Assembly: GCA_021158305.1 (NCBI GenBank)
Contig: JAGGUU010000041.1
Span: 1-30,773, forward strand
DNA from: Candidatus Bathyarchaeota archaeon
Lineage (GTDB): Archaea; Thermoproteota; Bathyarchaeia; Bathyarchaeales; DTEX01
Direction: 5' to 3'
Length of the DNA: 30,773 bases
Shown here: positions 8,602-16,395 of the stretch, one piece after another
Position numbering within the stretch: the first letter of the stretch is position 1
Layout: each line of letters begins with the position of its first letter
Position numbers and translations under genes: made by a program
The notes under the pieces: generated by a model
Seen by the model: only the letters and a program-made list of their open reading frames with translations
What the model was told of the DNA's origin: nothing
Databases searched by the model: none

Positions 8602-9537
8602 TTAACCAGAAATCAGCTTCCTAGCGTTCCTGATGATCTTAGACGCAGCTCTTCTCGAGATTTTCAGGTTACTGGCCAGAAACTTCGGGTCAGCCTCAGC
8701 TAAGTCCTCAGCCGATCTTATTCCCAAAGCCCGCAGAAGATTAGAACGCTTAACGCCGATGCCTTTAACCTCTAGGAGATCTGTGAATCCGCGGCGAACC
8801 GAATACTCTTCCTCTCTAAGACTCTCCTCCTTATACTTCTCCCTATCAAGTATGACAAATCCCTCAGATGTTATATCATATTCATGCGGAGTCTTCGTAT
8901 GATTAGTTCCCCTCATCTTCAATATTCTAAATCTTCTGCGAAGAATTTCGTTCTTGTCAAAGTATGTTTCGAAATGTATTATTCCATCGGCAAGAAACTC
9001 CGAGATTCCCTCACCCAAGGAGACGGATCCCCAAGGCTGATCAAGAATAAGGATGGATACGCAGCGGGCCTTCTTCAAAAATCTGTAGAGGAGATGAATC
9101 ATTACGCGTATGTCTATTGGCTCCTTCAATCCCATACTTATCGCTGAGAAAGAATCTATAACAAGCCTACTAGCATTAAGCGAGGTCATAGTCTCCATTA
9201 TCGTGTCAAGATTTTTTTGAAGCCCGGACTCACGGGTTACCGAAAGATCTAAGATGGCAATTCTCCCATCCTTCTCCAGCCTTTCGAAGTCCCATCCAAA
9301 CCTCATCATATTCTTAAGGAACGTTTCCTTCGTCTCCGCAAAGCAAACATAGACTCCCTTAGCTCTGTGGCGAGTTGCGCCGTTATATAGAAACTGCGCC
9401 GAGAACGTTGTCTTGCCAGCGCCCGGATAGCCCACGAGCAGTATCATGCTGTTCTCTGGGAAGCCCCCCTCAATCAACTCATCAAATTTGGGGATCCCTG
9501 TCGGTATACGCTGAATAATCATAGCATACACCATCAA
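8602..9537 (-). CDS. KaiC/RecA-superfamily ATPase with C-terminal helix-hairpin-helix domain
   Basis: A 311-residue protein made of one KaiC-type RecA ATPase domain and a DNA-binding-like tail. The opening RIPTGIPKFDELIEGGFPEN and Walker A GYPGAGKTT (36-44) are typical of archaeal single-domain KaiC-like proteins; the Walker B strand is RLVIDSFSAIS, followed by ILILDQPWG. From about residue 250 the sequence changes to LLEVKGIGVKRSNLLRALGI ... RAASKIIRNARK, a helix-hairpin-helix repeat as in RadA and other DNA-binding proteins. In RadA this module is N-terminal, so the order here is reversed. This suggests an ATPase acting on nucleic acid, but its substrate is unknown. Start ATG 9537; an internal ATG six codons in is an alternative. 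A CTTTATAT box lies about 45-50 nt upstream. Confidence 0.8.
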   Translation of the reverse strand: MMVYAMIIQRIPTGIPKFDELIEGGFPENSMILLVGYPGAGKTTFSAQFLYNGATRHRAKGVYVCFAETKETFLKNMMRFGWDFERLEKDGRIAILDLSVTRESGLQKNLDTIMETMTSLNASRLVIDSFSAISMGLKEPIDIRVMIHLLYRFLKKARCVSILILDQPWGSVSLGEGISEFLADGIIHFETYFDKNEILRRRFRILKMRGTNHTKTPHEYDITSEGFVILDREKYKEESLREEEYSVRRGFTDLLEVKGIGVKRSNLLRALGIRSAEDLAEADPKFLASNLKISRRAASKIIRNARKLISG

Positions 9538-9683
9538 TCAAAGAAACGATATCAATACCCCTCTTTGTTTTTCTTTTTTCATAATATAAAGGTGTTGCCA
9601 TGCAGGGTTTCCGGGCCTTCGAAAAACGCATGAAACCAGCATATTTGACTTCTCATATCTCCCCTAGGCTCTTATCCGACACT

Positions 9684-10451
9684 CTAATCAACTAAGCCGC
9701 ATTTCCTCAAAACCTCATTGAAGGCCCTCCGCGAAAGGCTCTTCTTATATCTTCTTAAAGCTAGGATTAAGTCTTCCTCAGCTTTGCAACCGATTGATTC
9801 AGTTATCAAGCTGGCTAGGCTTCCCCTCAAGAACAGGAATTGGCAGATGGACGTGACATTCGAAACTCTTCTCTTCACACTCGCCGTCTCAAAGTCTAAA
9901 ATCCAAGGAGTATCCTTATGATCTATGATCACATGCCCTGTAGCTCTGCTCAGTTCTCCATGATCCAGCCCGATCTCGTCAAGCCTTCTACACTGCTCCA
10001 GAATCTCCCTTAAGACTCTACGAACTCTCTTCGCTGAATTTCTTTCACAACGTATCTTCTCAATCCATCCCGCTAGAGGCGTGCCCTCTATAAACTCCAT
10101 CAAAAGAATGTTCCGAGTGAATCCTAAGAGTTTCGGTCCAACATTGACGGAGTTTGCGATCTTGAGCATTTCAGCTTCGCGTCTCATGCTTTCTCGATCA
10201 GCATCTGTCCGTCTAATCTTAAGTGCAGCTCTACCCGCATCCGTGTATGCTGAGACGACTATGCCTACGCATCCCTTACCTAAAACAGAGACCTTTCCGA
10301 TCTTTTTATCTCCGAAGAAGCATAATGCCTTGACTCCTAAGCTTCTTATCTCGCGTAGTCTTTCCTTAAGCTCATCCGGATTGTACTGGGGATAGCAGAT
10401 TATACGTGCATACTTTTCCTCTAGGGGCCCATTCAGATAAGCTATATGCAC
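9684..10451 (-). CDS. Divergent archaeal Ser/Thr protein-kinase-like protein (COG2112 type)
   Basis: A 255-residue protein-kinase fold of the small archaeal type. Visible are a glycine loop LGKGCVGIV (57-65), the ATP lysine in ALKIR (K78), a helix C acid in RREAEML, the hinge LLMEFIEGTPL, the catalytic-loop equivalent DHGELSRATGHVII (163-176) and the metal motif DFE (186-188) in place of DFG. The usual HGD...N catalytic loop is therefore HGE without the Asn, as I recall is common in COG2112 kinases. It may phosphorylate proteins or be a weak or inactive kinase. It starts with GTG at 10451, 18 bases after the cca stop, so it is probably in the thpR-cca unit. Substrate unknown. Confidence 0.7.
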   Translation of the reverse strand: MHIAYLNGPLEEKYARIICYPQYNPDELKERLREIRSLGVKALCFFGDKKIGKVSVLGKGCVGIVVSAYTDAGRAALKIRRTDADRESMRREAEMLKIANSVNVGPKLLGFTRNILLMEFIEGTPLAGWIEKIRCERNSAKRVRRVLREILEQCRRLDEIGLDHGELSRATGHVIIDHKDTPWILDFETASVKRRVSNVTSICQFLFLRGSLASLITESIGCKAEEDLILALRRYKKSLSRRAFNEVLRKCGLVD

Positions 10452-10469
10452 CTTTAAAATCCCGTCCCT

Positions 10470-11894
10470 TCATTGGAGCCACATCGGCTTTCCTATCAGA
10501 TATGTTGTGAAGAAGGAAGCAAAATCTTCATTGCTTAAGTAAAAATCCATGATCTCTTCATTAACTATGACCTCAAGCGAGGAGGAGAAAGCCTCCGAGA
10601 CGAGGCTGGCGACTCCCACGCTTCTCCCTCCATCCTTAAGAAAATCTTTAAGGAGGATAGAAGCATTCTGATATCGCCTTTTCTTCTCCACAACCCACCT
10701 ATCTCCTTCTATTCTAGGTCCTGAAACAAGCATTTTCGATGATAAATGCTTCTTCAGAAATCTTTCACAATCCATCTTCTTCGCAATAGGAGGACCTATA
10801 TGCTTCTTTGCCGCTGGCAAAGTATGAGACTTTAGCTCGAAGATGAATACTGTAGATGTCTTCTCATCGCTCCAAACAGCGTCTCTCAGAACCTCAAAGT
10901 CGTATCTTAAAATAAGCCTTTTAAGAGCTCTTTGGGACTTGTAGAGTTGCCCCCAGAGAACATCAGGCACTGCTTTTATGGCTTCGGTCTTCAGAAACAC
11001 GAATGATGTCCCCTTAGATCTCATCTTCTCAATCGCTTCCTGCGTACTGAAGGGCTTCAGCTCCGGGGGAAAAAAGAATCTGACGCTTGGATTTTTGATG
11101 AAAAGCCTTGAAGCTGCTATGAACTCTGCAAGTCTCTCCCTGTTCACCGCCGAGGCTACATTTCGATTCTTGTCAACCGGATCTATGACTATAAGCGGCT
11201 GATCAAAGATTTTCAAGGCCTCCTCAGCCCTTCCCTTATAATGGTTCTCGATATCGATTAGTATTCTTCCACGCCAATTTGAGGCTGCCTTAAGTACGTT
11301 GAGGAATGATCCATAATATATGACTAGGAGCTCGCAGAGGTAGCCGCTGAATCCGCCAATCTTTATCTCTGCACCATATGTTCCTATTCCCCGCATGAAT
11401 CTCTTCAGCAAGCGAACCTCTCTTCTACCCTCAGGCTTAAGATGCTTCTTAACATATGTAGTGTGAAAAGGCGTCCTATCAACGCTTGAAATAGCCTCCT
11501 CGGCTCTTTCTAACTTGAAGCATGGGACGAAATCAATAGTGAATCTCTCCATCTCAGCGTGAATGTATGGATGCTCCGCGTAGGCTTCCAGAAACCTGCC
11601 TTTGCACACATCTTTGGCAGCTTCAAGAACTTTTTGGAACGCTTCTTTCCCATACTCTTTAGGTACAAGCATGAAGAGATCTATATCCTTCTCTCCCGCT
11701 ATCCAGGTGTCCTTTGCAATAGATCCCTCGACGCACACTTCCGCTTCGAGACCCATCTTCTCCAGTTTACATCTGAGCTTCTCAATCAGCGAGTTGACAA
11801 ATCTGAGAGTATTGATCTTCTCCTCTCTGCTTGGGGTTATCCGTCGAAGCACTTCTTCACAGACCCTTTGAACTCTGTCGTTAAGGCTACACAT
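10470..11894 (-). CDS. cca: CCA-adding enzyme (archaeal class I tRNA nucleotidyltransferase)
   Basis: A 474-residue class I CCA-adding enzyme, which completes or repairs the 3'-CCA end of tRNAs using CTP and ATP. The nucleotidyltransferase signature is EGSIAKDTWIAGEKDIDLF (56-74) with catalytic carboxylates D70 and D72; a third is in the strand ERFTIDFVPCF. The archaeal central domain follows (HLKPEGRREVRLLKRFMRGIGTYGAEIKIGGFSGYL). Length is normal for the family. The ATG at 11892-11894 is preceded by AAGGGACATAACAG, and the gene starts 18 bases after thpR ends, so the two are very likely co-transcribed. One tRNA gene in this window already encodes its CCA, so repair or maturation of other tRNAs is the likely need. 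Confidence 0.93.
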   Translation of the reverse strand: MCSLNDRVQRVCEEVLRRITPSREEKINTLRFVNSLIEKLRCKLEKMGLEAEVCVEGSIAKDTWIAGEKDIDLFMLVPKEYGKEAFQKVLEAAKDVCKGRFLEAYAEHPYIHAEMERFTIDFVPCFKLERAEEAISSVDRTPFHTTYVKKHLKPEGRREVRLLKRFMRGIGTYGAEIKIGGFSGYLCELLVIYYGSFLNVLKAASNWRGRILIDIENHYKGRAEEALKIFDQPLIVIDPVDKNRNVASAVNRERLAEFIAASRLFIKNPSVRFFFPPELKPFSTQEAIEKMRSKGTSFVFLKTEAIKAVPDVLWGQLYKSQRALKRLILRYDFEVLRDAVWSDEKTSTVFIFELKSHTLPAAKKHIGPPIAKKMDCERFLKKHLSSKMLVSGPRIEGDRWVVEKKRRYQNASILLKDFLKDGGRSVGVASLVSEAFSSSLEVIVNEEIMDFYLSNEDFASFFTTYLIGKPMWLQ

Positions 11895-11912
11895 CTGTTA
11901 TGTCCCTTGAAA

Positions 11913-12473
11913 CTACACGCATTTTTCGCGTAGCGTTAAGTAAACAGGCCCCTCCGGCTTTAATATGCTCCTCTTGAGCCTTAAGCATTTAGCTTCAACG
12001 ACGCCGAATTCATAATCCTCTATCTCTCTTAGGCAACGTGCGAGCTCGTCTCTTCTATAACCCGTTTTAACCCTAGCTATTGTCAAATGCGGGCTGAACT
12101 CCCTCGTTTCCCTCTTGAATCCCATCCTATAGAGCCTCGGCTCAAGCTGGTTAAAGATTTCCCTCAGCTCATCGGCTCCCCTGCTTATTCCCGCCCACAC
12201 AACGTTTACGCGTCTCATGTTCGGGAAGGCCCCGACTCCTCTTATCTCAATCTCGAATGGTGAAAAATCGACTTTCTTCATTGCCTCATAGACTTCGTCG
12301 ATTTGAGACAGCGAGATATTGCCTAGGAACTTCACCGTAATATGGATGTTTTCTGGCTTTACAAATTTAAGCCGCGCCCCGGTCTCCGCTAGCATAGATT
12401 GGACATTCGATATGTTTCTCAACACCTGCGGCTCTTCAATATCAAAGGCTATAAAGCTTCTAATGCTTTCCAA
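11913..12473 (-). CDS. thpR: RNA 2',3'-cyclic phosphodiesterase (2'-5' RNA ligase family)
   Basis: A 186-residue 2H phosphoesterase with both HxT motifs: HITVKFLG (H44, T46) and HLTIARVK (H129, T131). The N-terminal RSFIAFDIEEP is typical of ThpR (LigT). Members hydrolyse 2',3'-cyclic phosphate RNA ends to 2'-phosphates and, in vitro, join tRNA halves by a reversible 2'-5' linkage. Its pairing with cca supports a role in tRNA or RNA-end metabolism. The start is TTG at 12473, with a GGAAGGG purine run somewhat far upstream; the TTAATATA element about 50-60 nt upstream is a plausible promoter, back to back with that of the UPF0200 gene. Confidence 0.92.
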   Translation of the reverse strand: MESIRSFIAFDIEEPQVLRNISNVQSMLAETGARLKFVKPENIHITVKFLGNISLSQIDEVYEAMKKVDFSPFEIEIRGVGAFPNMRRVNVVWAGISRGADELREIFNQLEPRLYRMGFKRETREFSPHLTIARVKTGYRRDELARCLREIEDYEFGVVEAKCLRLKRSILKPEGPVYLTLREKCV

Positions 12474-12562
12474 GAGAAGCTTTCCCTTCCGGCTTTTCTA
12501 ATCCCCCATTTTATTGGAGAACAGTATATTAAGGTTAGCTCGATTGTCAAAATCAATAAATA

Positions 12563-12576
12563 AGTTAAATATATAT
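12563..12576 (+). promoter_or_regulatory. TATA box of the UPF0200-UPF0201 unit
   Basis: The element AGTTAAATATATAT is about 50 nt before the ATG at 12620. A TATA here puts transcription start near 12596, downstream of the in-frame ATG at 12575, and so rules against that earlier start. Confidence 0.5.
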
Positions 12577-12619
12577 GTTGGGATTTGTTGACGTCTTGAG
12601 GCTCTTACTCTGCTGGGTG

Positions 12620-13198
12620 ATGGCTACGGAAAGAAAGATGCTGATAGGTACCACCGGAATGCCTGGGGCTGGAAAAAGCACGGTTAAAGAGATTGTTAAA
12701 AAACTCGGTTTTCCAGTTGTTGTGATGGGTGATGAGATCAGACTGGAGGCTAAACGTAGGGGATTATCGATAACGCCTGAGAGCCTCGGCAAAGTTATGC
12801 TTGAGATAAGGCGCGTGGAAGGCCCGGCGGCTGTGGCAAGGAGATGCATACCGAAGATTAAAAGCATAGACTCGCCAGTCATCTTCATCGATGGGCTGAG
12901 AAGTCTCTATGAAGTTGAAGAGTTCAAGAAGAAATTTCCGGACTTCAAGATTCTTGCGATTCATGCGTCGCCGCAGACAAGGTTTAAGCGCCTCTTAAAG
13001 AGGGGAAGAGCTGATGATCCGCAGAGCTGGGAAGAATTTGCGGAGCGTGATCGGAGAGAGCTTAAGGTTGGAGTTGGAGAGGTCATTGCGACGGCTGATT
13101 ATATGCTAGTGAATGAAGGAACGCTTAAGGAACTTGAAGAGAACTTGATGGATCTTCTTAAAAGGGAGGTGGGGGAGATATGGGCTTTGAGAGATTGA
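12620..13198 (+). CDS. UPF0200 P-loop kinase-like protein
   Basis: A P-loop NTPase of the archaeal UPF0200 family, related to dephospho-CoA and adenylate kinases; its substrate is not established. Walker A is GTTGMPGAGKST (from residue 10 of the shorter form), then the VVVMGDEIRLEAKRRG region, FIDGLRSLYEVEEFK (Walker B area) and a kinase-lid-like RLLKRGRADDPQSWEEF. The reading frame extends up to an ATG at 12575, but that lies within the TATA element, and the extra residues are a hydrophobic stretch unlike the family, so ATG 12620 is preferred. It overlaps the following UPF0201 gene by 19 bases. This pair is often adjacent in archaea, which supports a shared but uncharacterised role linked to RNA. 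Confidence 0.85.
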   Translation: MATERKMLIGTTGMPGAGKSTVKEIVKKLGFPVVVMGDEIRLEAKRRGLSITPESLGKVMLEIRRVEGPAAVARRCIPKIKSIDSPVIFIDGLRSLYEVEEFKKKFPDFKILAIHASPQTRFKRLLKRGRADDPQSWEEFAERDRRELKVGVGEVIATADYMLVNEGTLKELEENLMDLLKREVGEIWALRD

Positions 13199-13587
13199 TT
13201 CTGAGGGTCTCCGTAGATGTGAATCCAACGGAAGATCCAGGCAAGGTTCAGGTAGCAGTTGAGAAGATGTTTGGGGAGATTTCACTGCGGATTGTGACGG
13301 AGGAGGGAAGAAGCCGGCTCACCGGAGAGTTTGAGGGCCGCGAGGCTTTGCTTAGATTCCACGACTTATTACGTAGGGAACAGATACTGGATGCTGCTAG
13401 AGGGGTACTTCTCAAAGGAATCCAGGGGAATACGATATGCTTTTACCTTAACAAGCAAGTCGCTTATGTGGGACATGTTTCCTTCTCCCAGTCTGTAGGA
13501 GAGTCTCCGCTGGGCCCAATAAGAGTTGAGATAGAAAGTGACGACCCAAGAGCTGTTATCGATTGGCTGGCGCCAAAAACCGTGTAG
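13180..13587 (+). CDS. UPF0201 / COG1325 predicted RNA-binding protein
   Basis: A 135-residue protein of the archaeal UPF0201 family, proposed from genome context to be RNA-binding and exosome-associated. The N-terminal ILRVSVDVNPTEDPGKVQVAVEKMF and the C-terminal GPIRVEIESDDPRAVIDWLAP are the conserved blocks. It has no enzymatic motif. The ATG at 13180 lies inside the end of the UPF0200 gene and is preceded by a long purine run (GGGAGGTGGGGGAGAT), so the two are translationally coupled. The direct RNA-binding role is inference from the family. Confidence 0.85.
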   Translation: MGFERLILRVSVDVNPTEDPGKVQVAVEKMFGEISLRIVTEEGRSRLTGEFEGREALLRFHDLLRREQILDAARGVLLKGIQGNTICFYLNKQVAYVGHVSFSQSVGESPLGPIRVEIESDDPRAVIDWLAPKTV

Positions 13588-13600
13588 GACGTGAATCATA

Positions 13601-14431
13601 TTGAAGATCGGATTTTCAATGTTGTATTGTCTCTCCCGCCCATTCTCCGAGATCCTAAGCATCCTCGAAGAGGCTGAATTCAAAAATGTGGAGATCGTTG
13701 ATGAAGGTCTACACTCTCTCAATGAGGAGAGAGTAGACGCCATAAGAAAGATAGCATATGATAGAGACCTCGAAATATCGGTTCACTCACCATTCATAAA
13801 TGTTGATATAGCATCCATATCATATCAAAGGAGAAGAGCCTCGCTTAGGCGATTAAAGAAGTCGATTCTTCTCTCCGGAAAGCTAGAATCCCCACTGTGG
13901 GTTCTTCACTCCGGATTGAGAAACAATTCTAGCCGCCTTTTCTCCGACGTAAACTGGAAGATGAATCTGAGATCCATACGTGAACTCGTAGAATTCGCTA
14001 AAATACACGATGTCCAAGTGACTATTGAGAACGGCGTTTCAAACCTCCACTTTATACTCAGCAGCGTTGAGGATTTTAATCGATTCTACGATGATCTGGG
14101 AGAATACGAGCTAGGCTTAACTCTAGATGTTGGACACGCAAACATAGATGGAGAGATATTTAAATTCCTTAAGGAATACGCCGGAAAGATCGTCCATGCG
14201 CATCTTCATGACAATCATGGAGTCTCCGATGAGCATCTAGGCATAGGTGACGGCAACATCAATTGGGTACGGGTGATCAAAGCCTTTAAGGAGATAGGCT
14301 ATGAAGGAGCCTTAATAGTTGAGTCTGAAAGAGACGTAAGCCGTAGCCTCTCAAGGTTGATAAGGCTGGTTAAAGAAGCAAATGACTCGGATAAAAGAGC
14401 TACTTTTCAAGTGGAACATCGAGGCTCATAA
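13601..14431 (+). CDS. Xylose-isomerase-like TIM-barrel protein (sugar phosphate isomerase/epimerase family)
   Basis: A 276-residue AP-endonuclease-2 / xylose-isomerase-like TIM barrel. Metal-site features of the superfamily are visible: VHSPF, VLHSG, VTIENGVS (Glu), LDVGHANID (Asp, His), HAHLHDNHG, and the ending DEHLGIGDGNINW followed by GALIVESE (Glu). These support a divalent-metal enzyme acting on a sugar, polyol or DNA. The family is broad, so isomerase, epimerase or endonuclease cannot be separated. The TTG start at 13601 is 13 bases after the UPF0201 stop, so it may belong to that operon. Its 3' end overlaps the convergent rnz gene by 32 bases. A distant relative lies at 25673-26602. 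Confidence 0.8.
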   Translation: MKIGFSMLYCLSRPFSEILSILEEAEFKNVEIVDEGLHSLNEERVDAIRKIAYDRDLEISVHSPFINVDIASISYQRRRASLRRLKKSILLSGKLESPLWVLHSGLRNNSSRLFSDVNWKMNLRSIRELVEFAKIHDVQVTIENGVSNLHFILSSVEDFNRFYDDLGEYELGLTLDVGHANIDGEIFKFLKEYAGKIVHAHLHDNHGVSDEHLGIGDGNINWVRVIKAFKEIGYEGALIVESERDVSRSLSRLIRLVKEANDSDKRATFQVEHRGS

Positions 14432-15317
14432 AATCCTCCGCAACAATGACGTTCGAGAAGACTCTCTTAGCTTCCTCTAGAAGTATTCCAGTGTCGCTAT
14501 AGCGGGCGCTTATATGTGTCAAAACTAGGAGCTTCACCCCAGCCTTCTTGGCGATGGATGCAGCGCCGCTTGGAGTGGAGTGCATATCCCTCTCAGCTCT
14601 TTCGGCAAGTTCATCGGAGAATGTGGCCTCATGAATTAAGACGTCAGCTTCCGATGCGAGTTTCGCTATATTCTCAGATGGCCTCGTGTCGCCTACATAG
14701 ACTATCTTTCTTCCTCTTCTCGGAGGTCCAAGCACATCCTCAGGCCTAACTATTCTGCCGTTCGGGAGCTTTATGTTCTCTCCGCGTTGCAGCCTCGACC
14801 ATAACGGACCTTTAGGAACCCCGAGAGAAACCGCCTTCTCAGGGTTAAATCTCCCCGGCCGCGGCTTTTCAACGAGAGCATATGCTAGAGATGGAACTGA
14901 ATGTTCAGCCCACGCGGATTGGATCTCGTAATCTCGTTCTCGACAGATTACGCCTTCTCCAACCTCGTAAACCTCTACTGGAAACGTAAGCGAGAACCTC
15001 ACTGTTCTCCTAGAAGCATCCACAAACTCGGAGATTCCCGGAGGCCCATATATCTTTAAGGGCTTATCACGGCCAAGAAGAGACATAGTCTGGAGGAGAC
15101 CTGGAATTCCAAGAACATGGTCTCCATGCATATGAGTAATGAAGATCCTCATCTCCCGGTTGAAGCCTATCTTCGCAGTAATCATCTGCCTCTGGGATCC
15201 CTCTCCACAGTCAAAAAGGAATATTTCTCCCTCTCGCCTCAAGGCTACTGCTGGAAGAGCACGAGTCGCCGTCGGTATGCTGGCGGCGGTTCCTAGGAAC
15301 GTTATTCTAAGACTCAA
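14400..15317 (-). CDS. rnz: Ribonuclease Z
   Basis: tRNase Z, a zinc metallo-beta-lactamase that cuts 3' trailers from tRNA precursors. Features: ITFLGTAASIPT at the N terminus, FDCGEGSQRQM, the zinc motif THMHGDHVLGIPGLLQT, AEHSVPSLAYAL, the GDTRPSE Asp loop, HEATFSDEL, and the C-terminal HISARYS. The length (about 305 residues) is that of the short-form enzyme. An in-frame ATG at 15335 overlaps the preceding gene by 4 bases, but GGAGG followed 7 nt later by TTG at 15317 gives the start MSLRITFLG, which fits the family and is preferred. It follows the Trm-G10-type gene directly, so both are co-transcribed. Convergent and overlapping with the TIM-barrel gene. Confidence 0.93.
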   Translation of the reverse strand: MSLRITFLGTAASIPTATRALPAVALRREGEIFLFDCGEGSQRQMITAKIGFNREMRIFITHMHGDHVLGIPGLLQTMSLLGRDKPLKIYGPPGISEFVDASRRTVRFSLTFPVEVYEVGEGVICRERDYEIQSAWAEHSVPSLAYALVEKPRPGRFNPEKAVSLGVPKGPLWSRLQRGENIKLPNGRIVRPEDVLGPPRRGRKIVYVGDTRPSENIAKLASEADVLIHEATFSDELAERAERDMHSTPSGAASIAKKAGVKLLVLTHISARYSDTGILLEEAKRVFSNVIVAEDFMSLDVPLEK

Positions 15318-15331
15318 TACACAGCCTCCTA

Positions 15332-16393
15332 TCATATGGAGAAAACGGCTATTTCCCGCGTTAACCTTCTATGGATATACATAAAATGAGATTCTAGATG
15401 CTTAAAGCCTATCTCCTCCGCTATTCGGCTGACGTTAATCCTTTTCGGAGCGGCGAGACAGATGTATCCGCCTCCACGAAGAATTCCCTCAGCCTCCGAG
15501 AGAAAATTTCTATAAACATCTGCCACATCCATGCCAAGCGTAGTCGTCGATGTTCCATAAGGCGGATCTGTAACTATACGGTCAACTCTTCTTGGCAGAT
15601 ATGGAGGAGAACGTGCGTCGGCGACGAGTAAGCCTTCAGCCTTCACCCCGCATGCTGAGAGGTTCAGCATGCTTCCCTCAACCATACGTCGTTTAATATC
15701 CGACCCTACTACCCGGCATCCTATCAGTCCAGCTTCTATTAGGAAGCTCCCGGTTCCGCAGAACGGGTCTAGAACTAAGTCCCCGCTTCTGACTCGAGCG
15801 AGATTAACCATGCATCTCGCAATCTTAGGAGGCATAGCCGCCGAGTGTGAAAACGCTACTCTCGAACGCTTCCTAAATTTTCCAGCTTTGATCTCCGCAG
15901 TCTTTAAGCCGAAGACGAAGTTATCGTCCGACAGGACTCCGAAGAAGATCTTTTCGGGATTCCTAAGATTAACCTTCACTCTCTTCACGGATTCAAATAT
16001 TACTTCTCCGATTCTACGTTCAAGCAGTAGCTTGTCTATCTGCGGAGAGGATCCCCTAACCCTCCTAACTCGGACAACGAAGTTCTCACCAGGAGATATA
16101 TAAGCTGATATATCGGCTCTCCTTATGCTGTCAAGTATCTCCCGAACCGATGCTCTACAAGACGCGATGAAGAGGCCGCATACCCTCGTAAGCGCCGATC
16201 TACGTGCAATGGACTCCACGCATTTTGGATCTGACTCTAAAACCAAGACCTGACTTAGCTTGAATAGAATCGAATAGGCGTGGCCTTCAGATTCTAGAAT
16301 CGCCTCGATCTCGGCGAAGGGAAGAGTTGGATTCTCGCCTGAGACTAAAAAGAAGAACCGGGCCACGCTGAGGCCTCTTAGATTATTCCTCAC
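15332..16393 (-). CDS. tRNA (guanine-N2) methyltransferase, THUMP-containing, Trm-G10 type
   Basis: A THUMP domain (about residues 60-165) followed by a Rossmann methyltransferase. Motif I is DPFCGTGSFLIEAGL (209-223) and the catalytic N6/N2 amino-methylation motif is DPPYG (276-280). This arrangement is that of archaeal Trm-G10 (Trm11 relatives), which makes N2-methyl- or N2,N2-dimethylguanosine at tRNA position 10. The frame opens at GTG 16393 (GGAG, 6-nt spacing, 2 bases after the HMG-CoA reductase stop); a second GTG at 16366 with AGAGG at 7 nt gives MARFFFLVSGENP, which looks closer to family starts. Its stop overlaps the rnz region. Trm14-like m2G6 activity is the alternative. Confidence 0.85.
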   Translation of the reverse strand: MRNNLRGLSVARFFFLVSGENPTLPFAEIEAILESEGHAYSILFKLSQVLVLESDPKCVESIARRSALTRVCGLFIASCRASVREILDSIRRADISAYISPGENFVVRVRRVRGSSPQIDKLLLERRIGEVIFESVKRVKVNLRNPEKIFFGVLSDDNFVFGLKTAEIKAGKFRKRSRVAFSHSAAMPPKIARCMVNLARVRSGDLVLDPFCGTGSFLIEAGLIGCRVVGSDIKRRMVEGSMLNLSACGVKAEGLLVADARSPPYLPRRVDRIVTDPPYGTSTTTLGMDVADVYRNFLSEAEGILRGGGYICLAAPKRINVSRIAEEIGFKHLESHFMYIHRRLTREIAVFSI

Positions 16394-16395
16394 AT

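Noticed and set aside
12575..12619. Upstream ATG that would lengthen the UPF0200 protein by 15 residues
   Set aside because: It lies in the TATA element, so it would not be in the mRNA, and the added residues are unlike the family.
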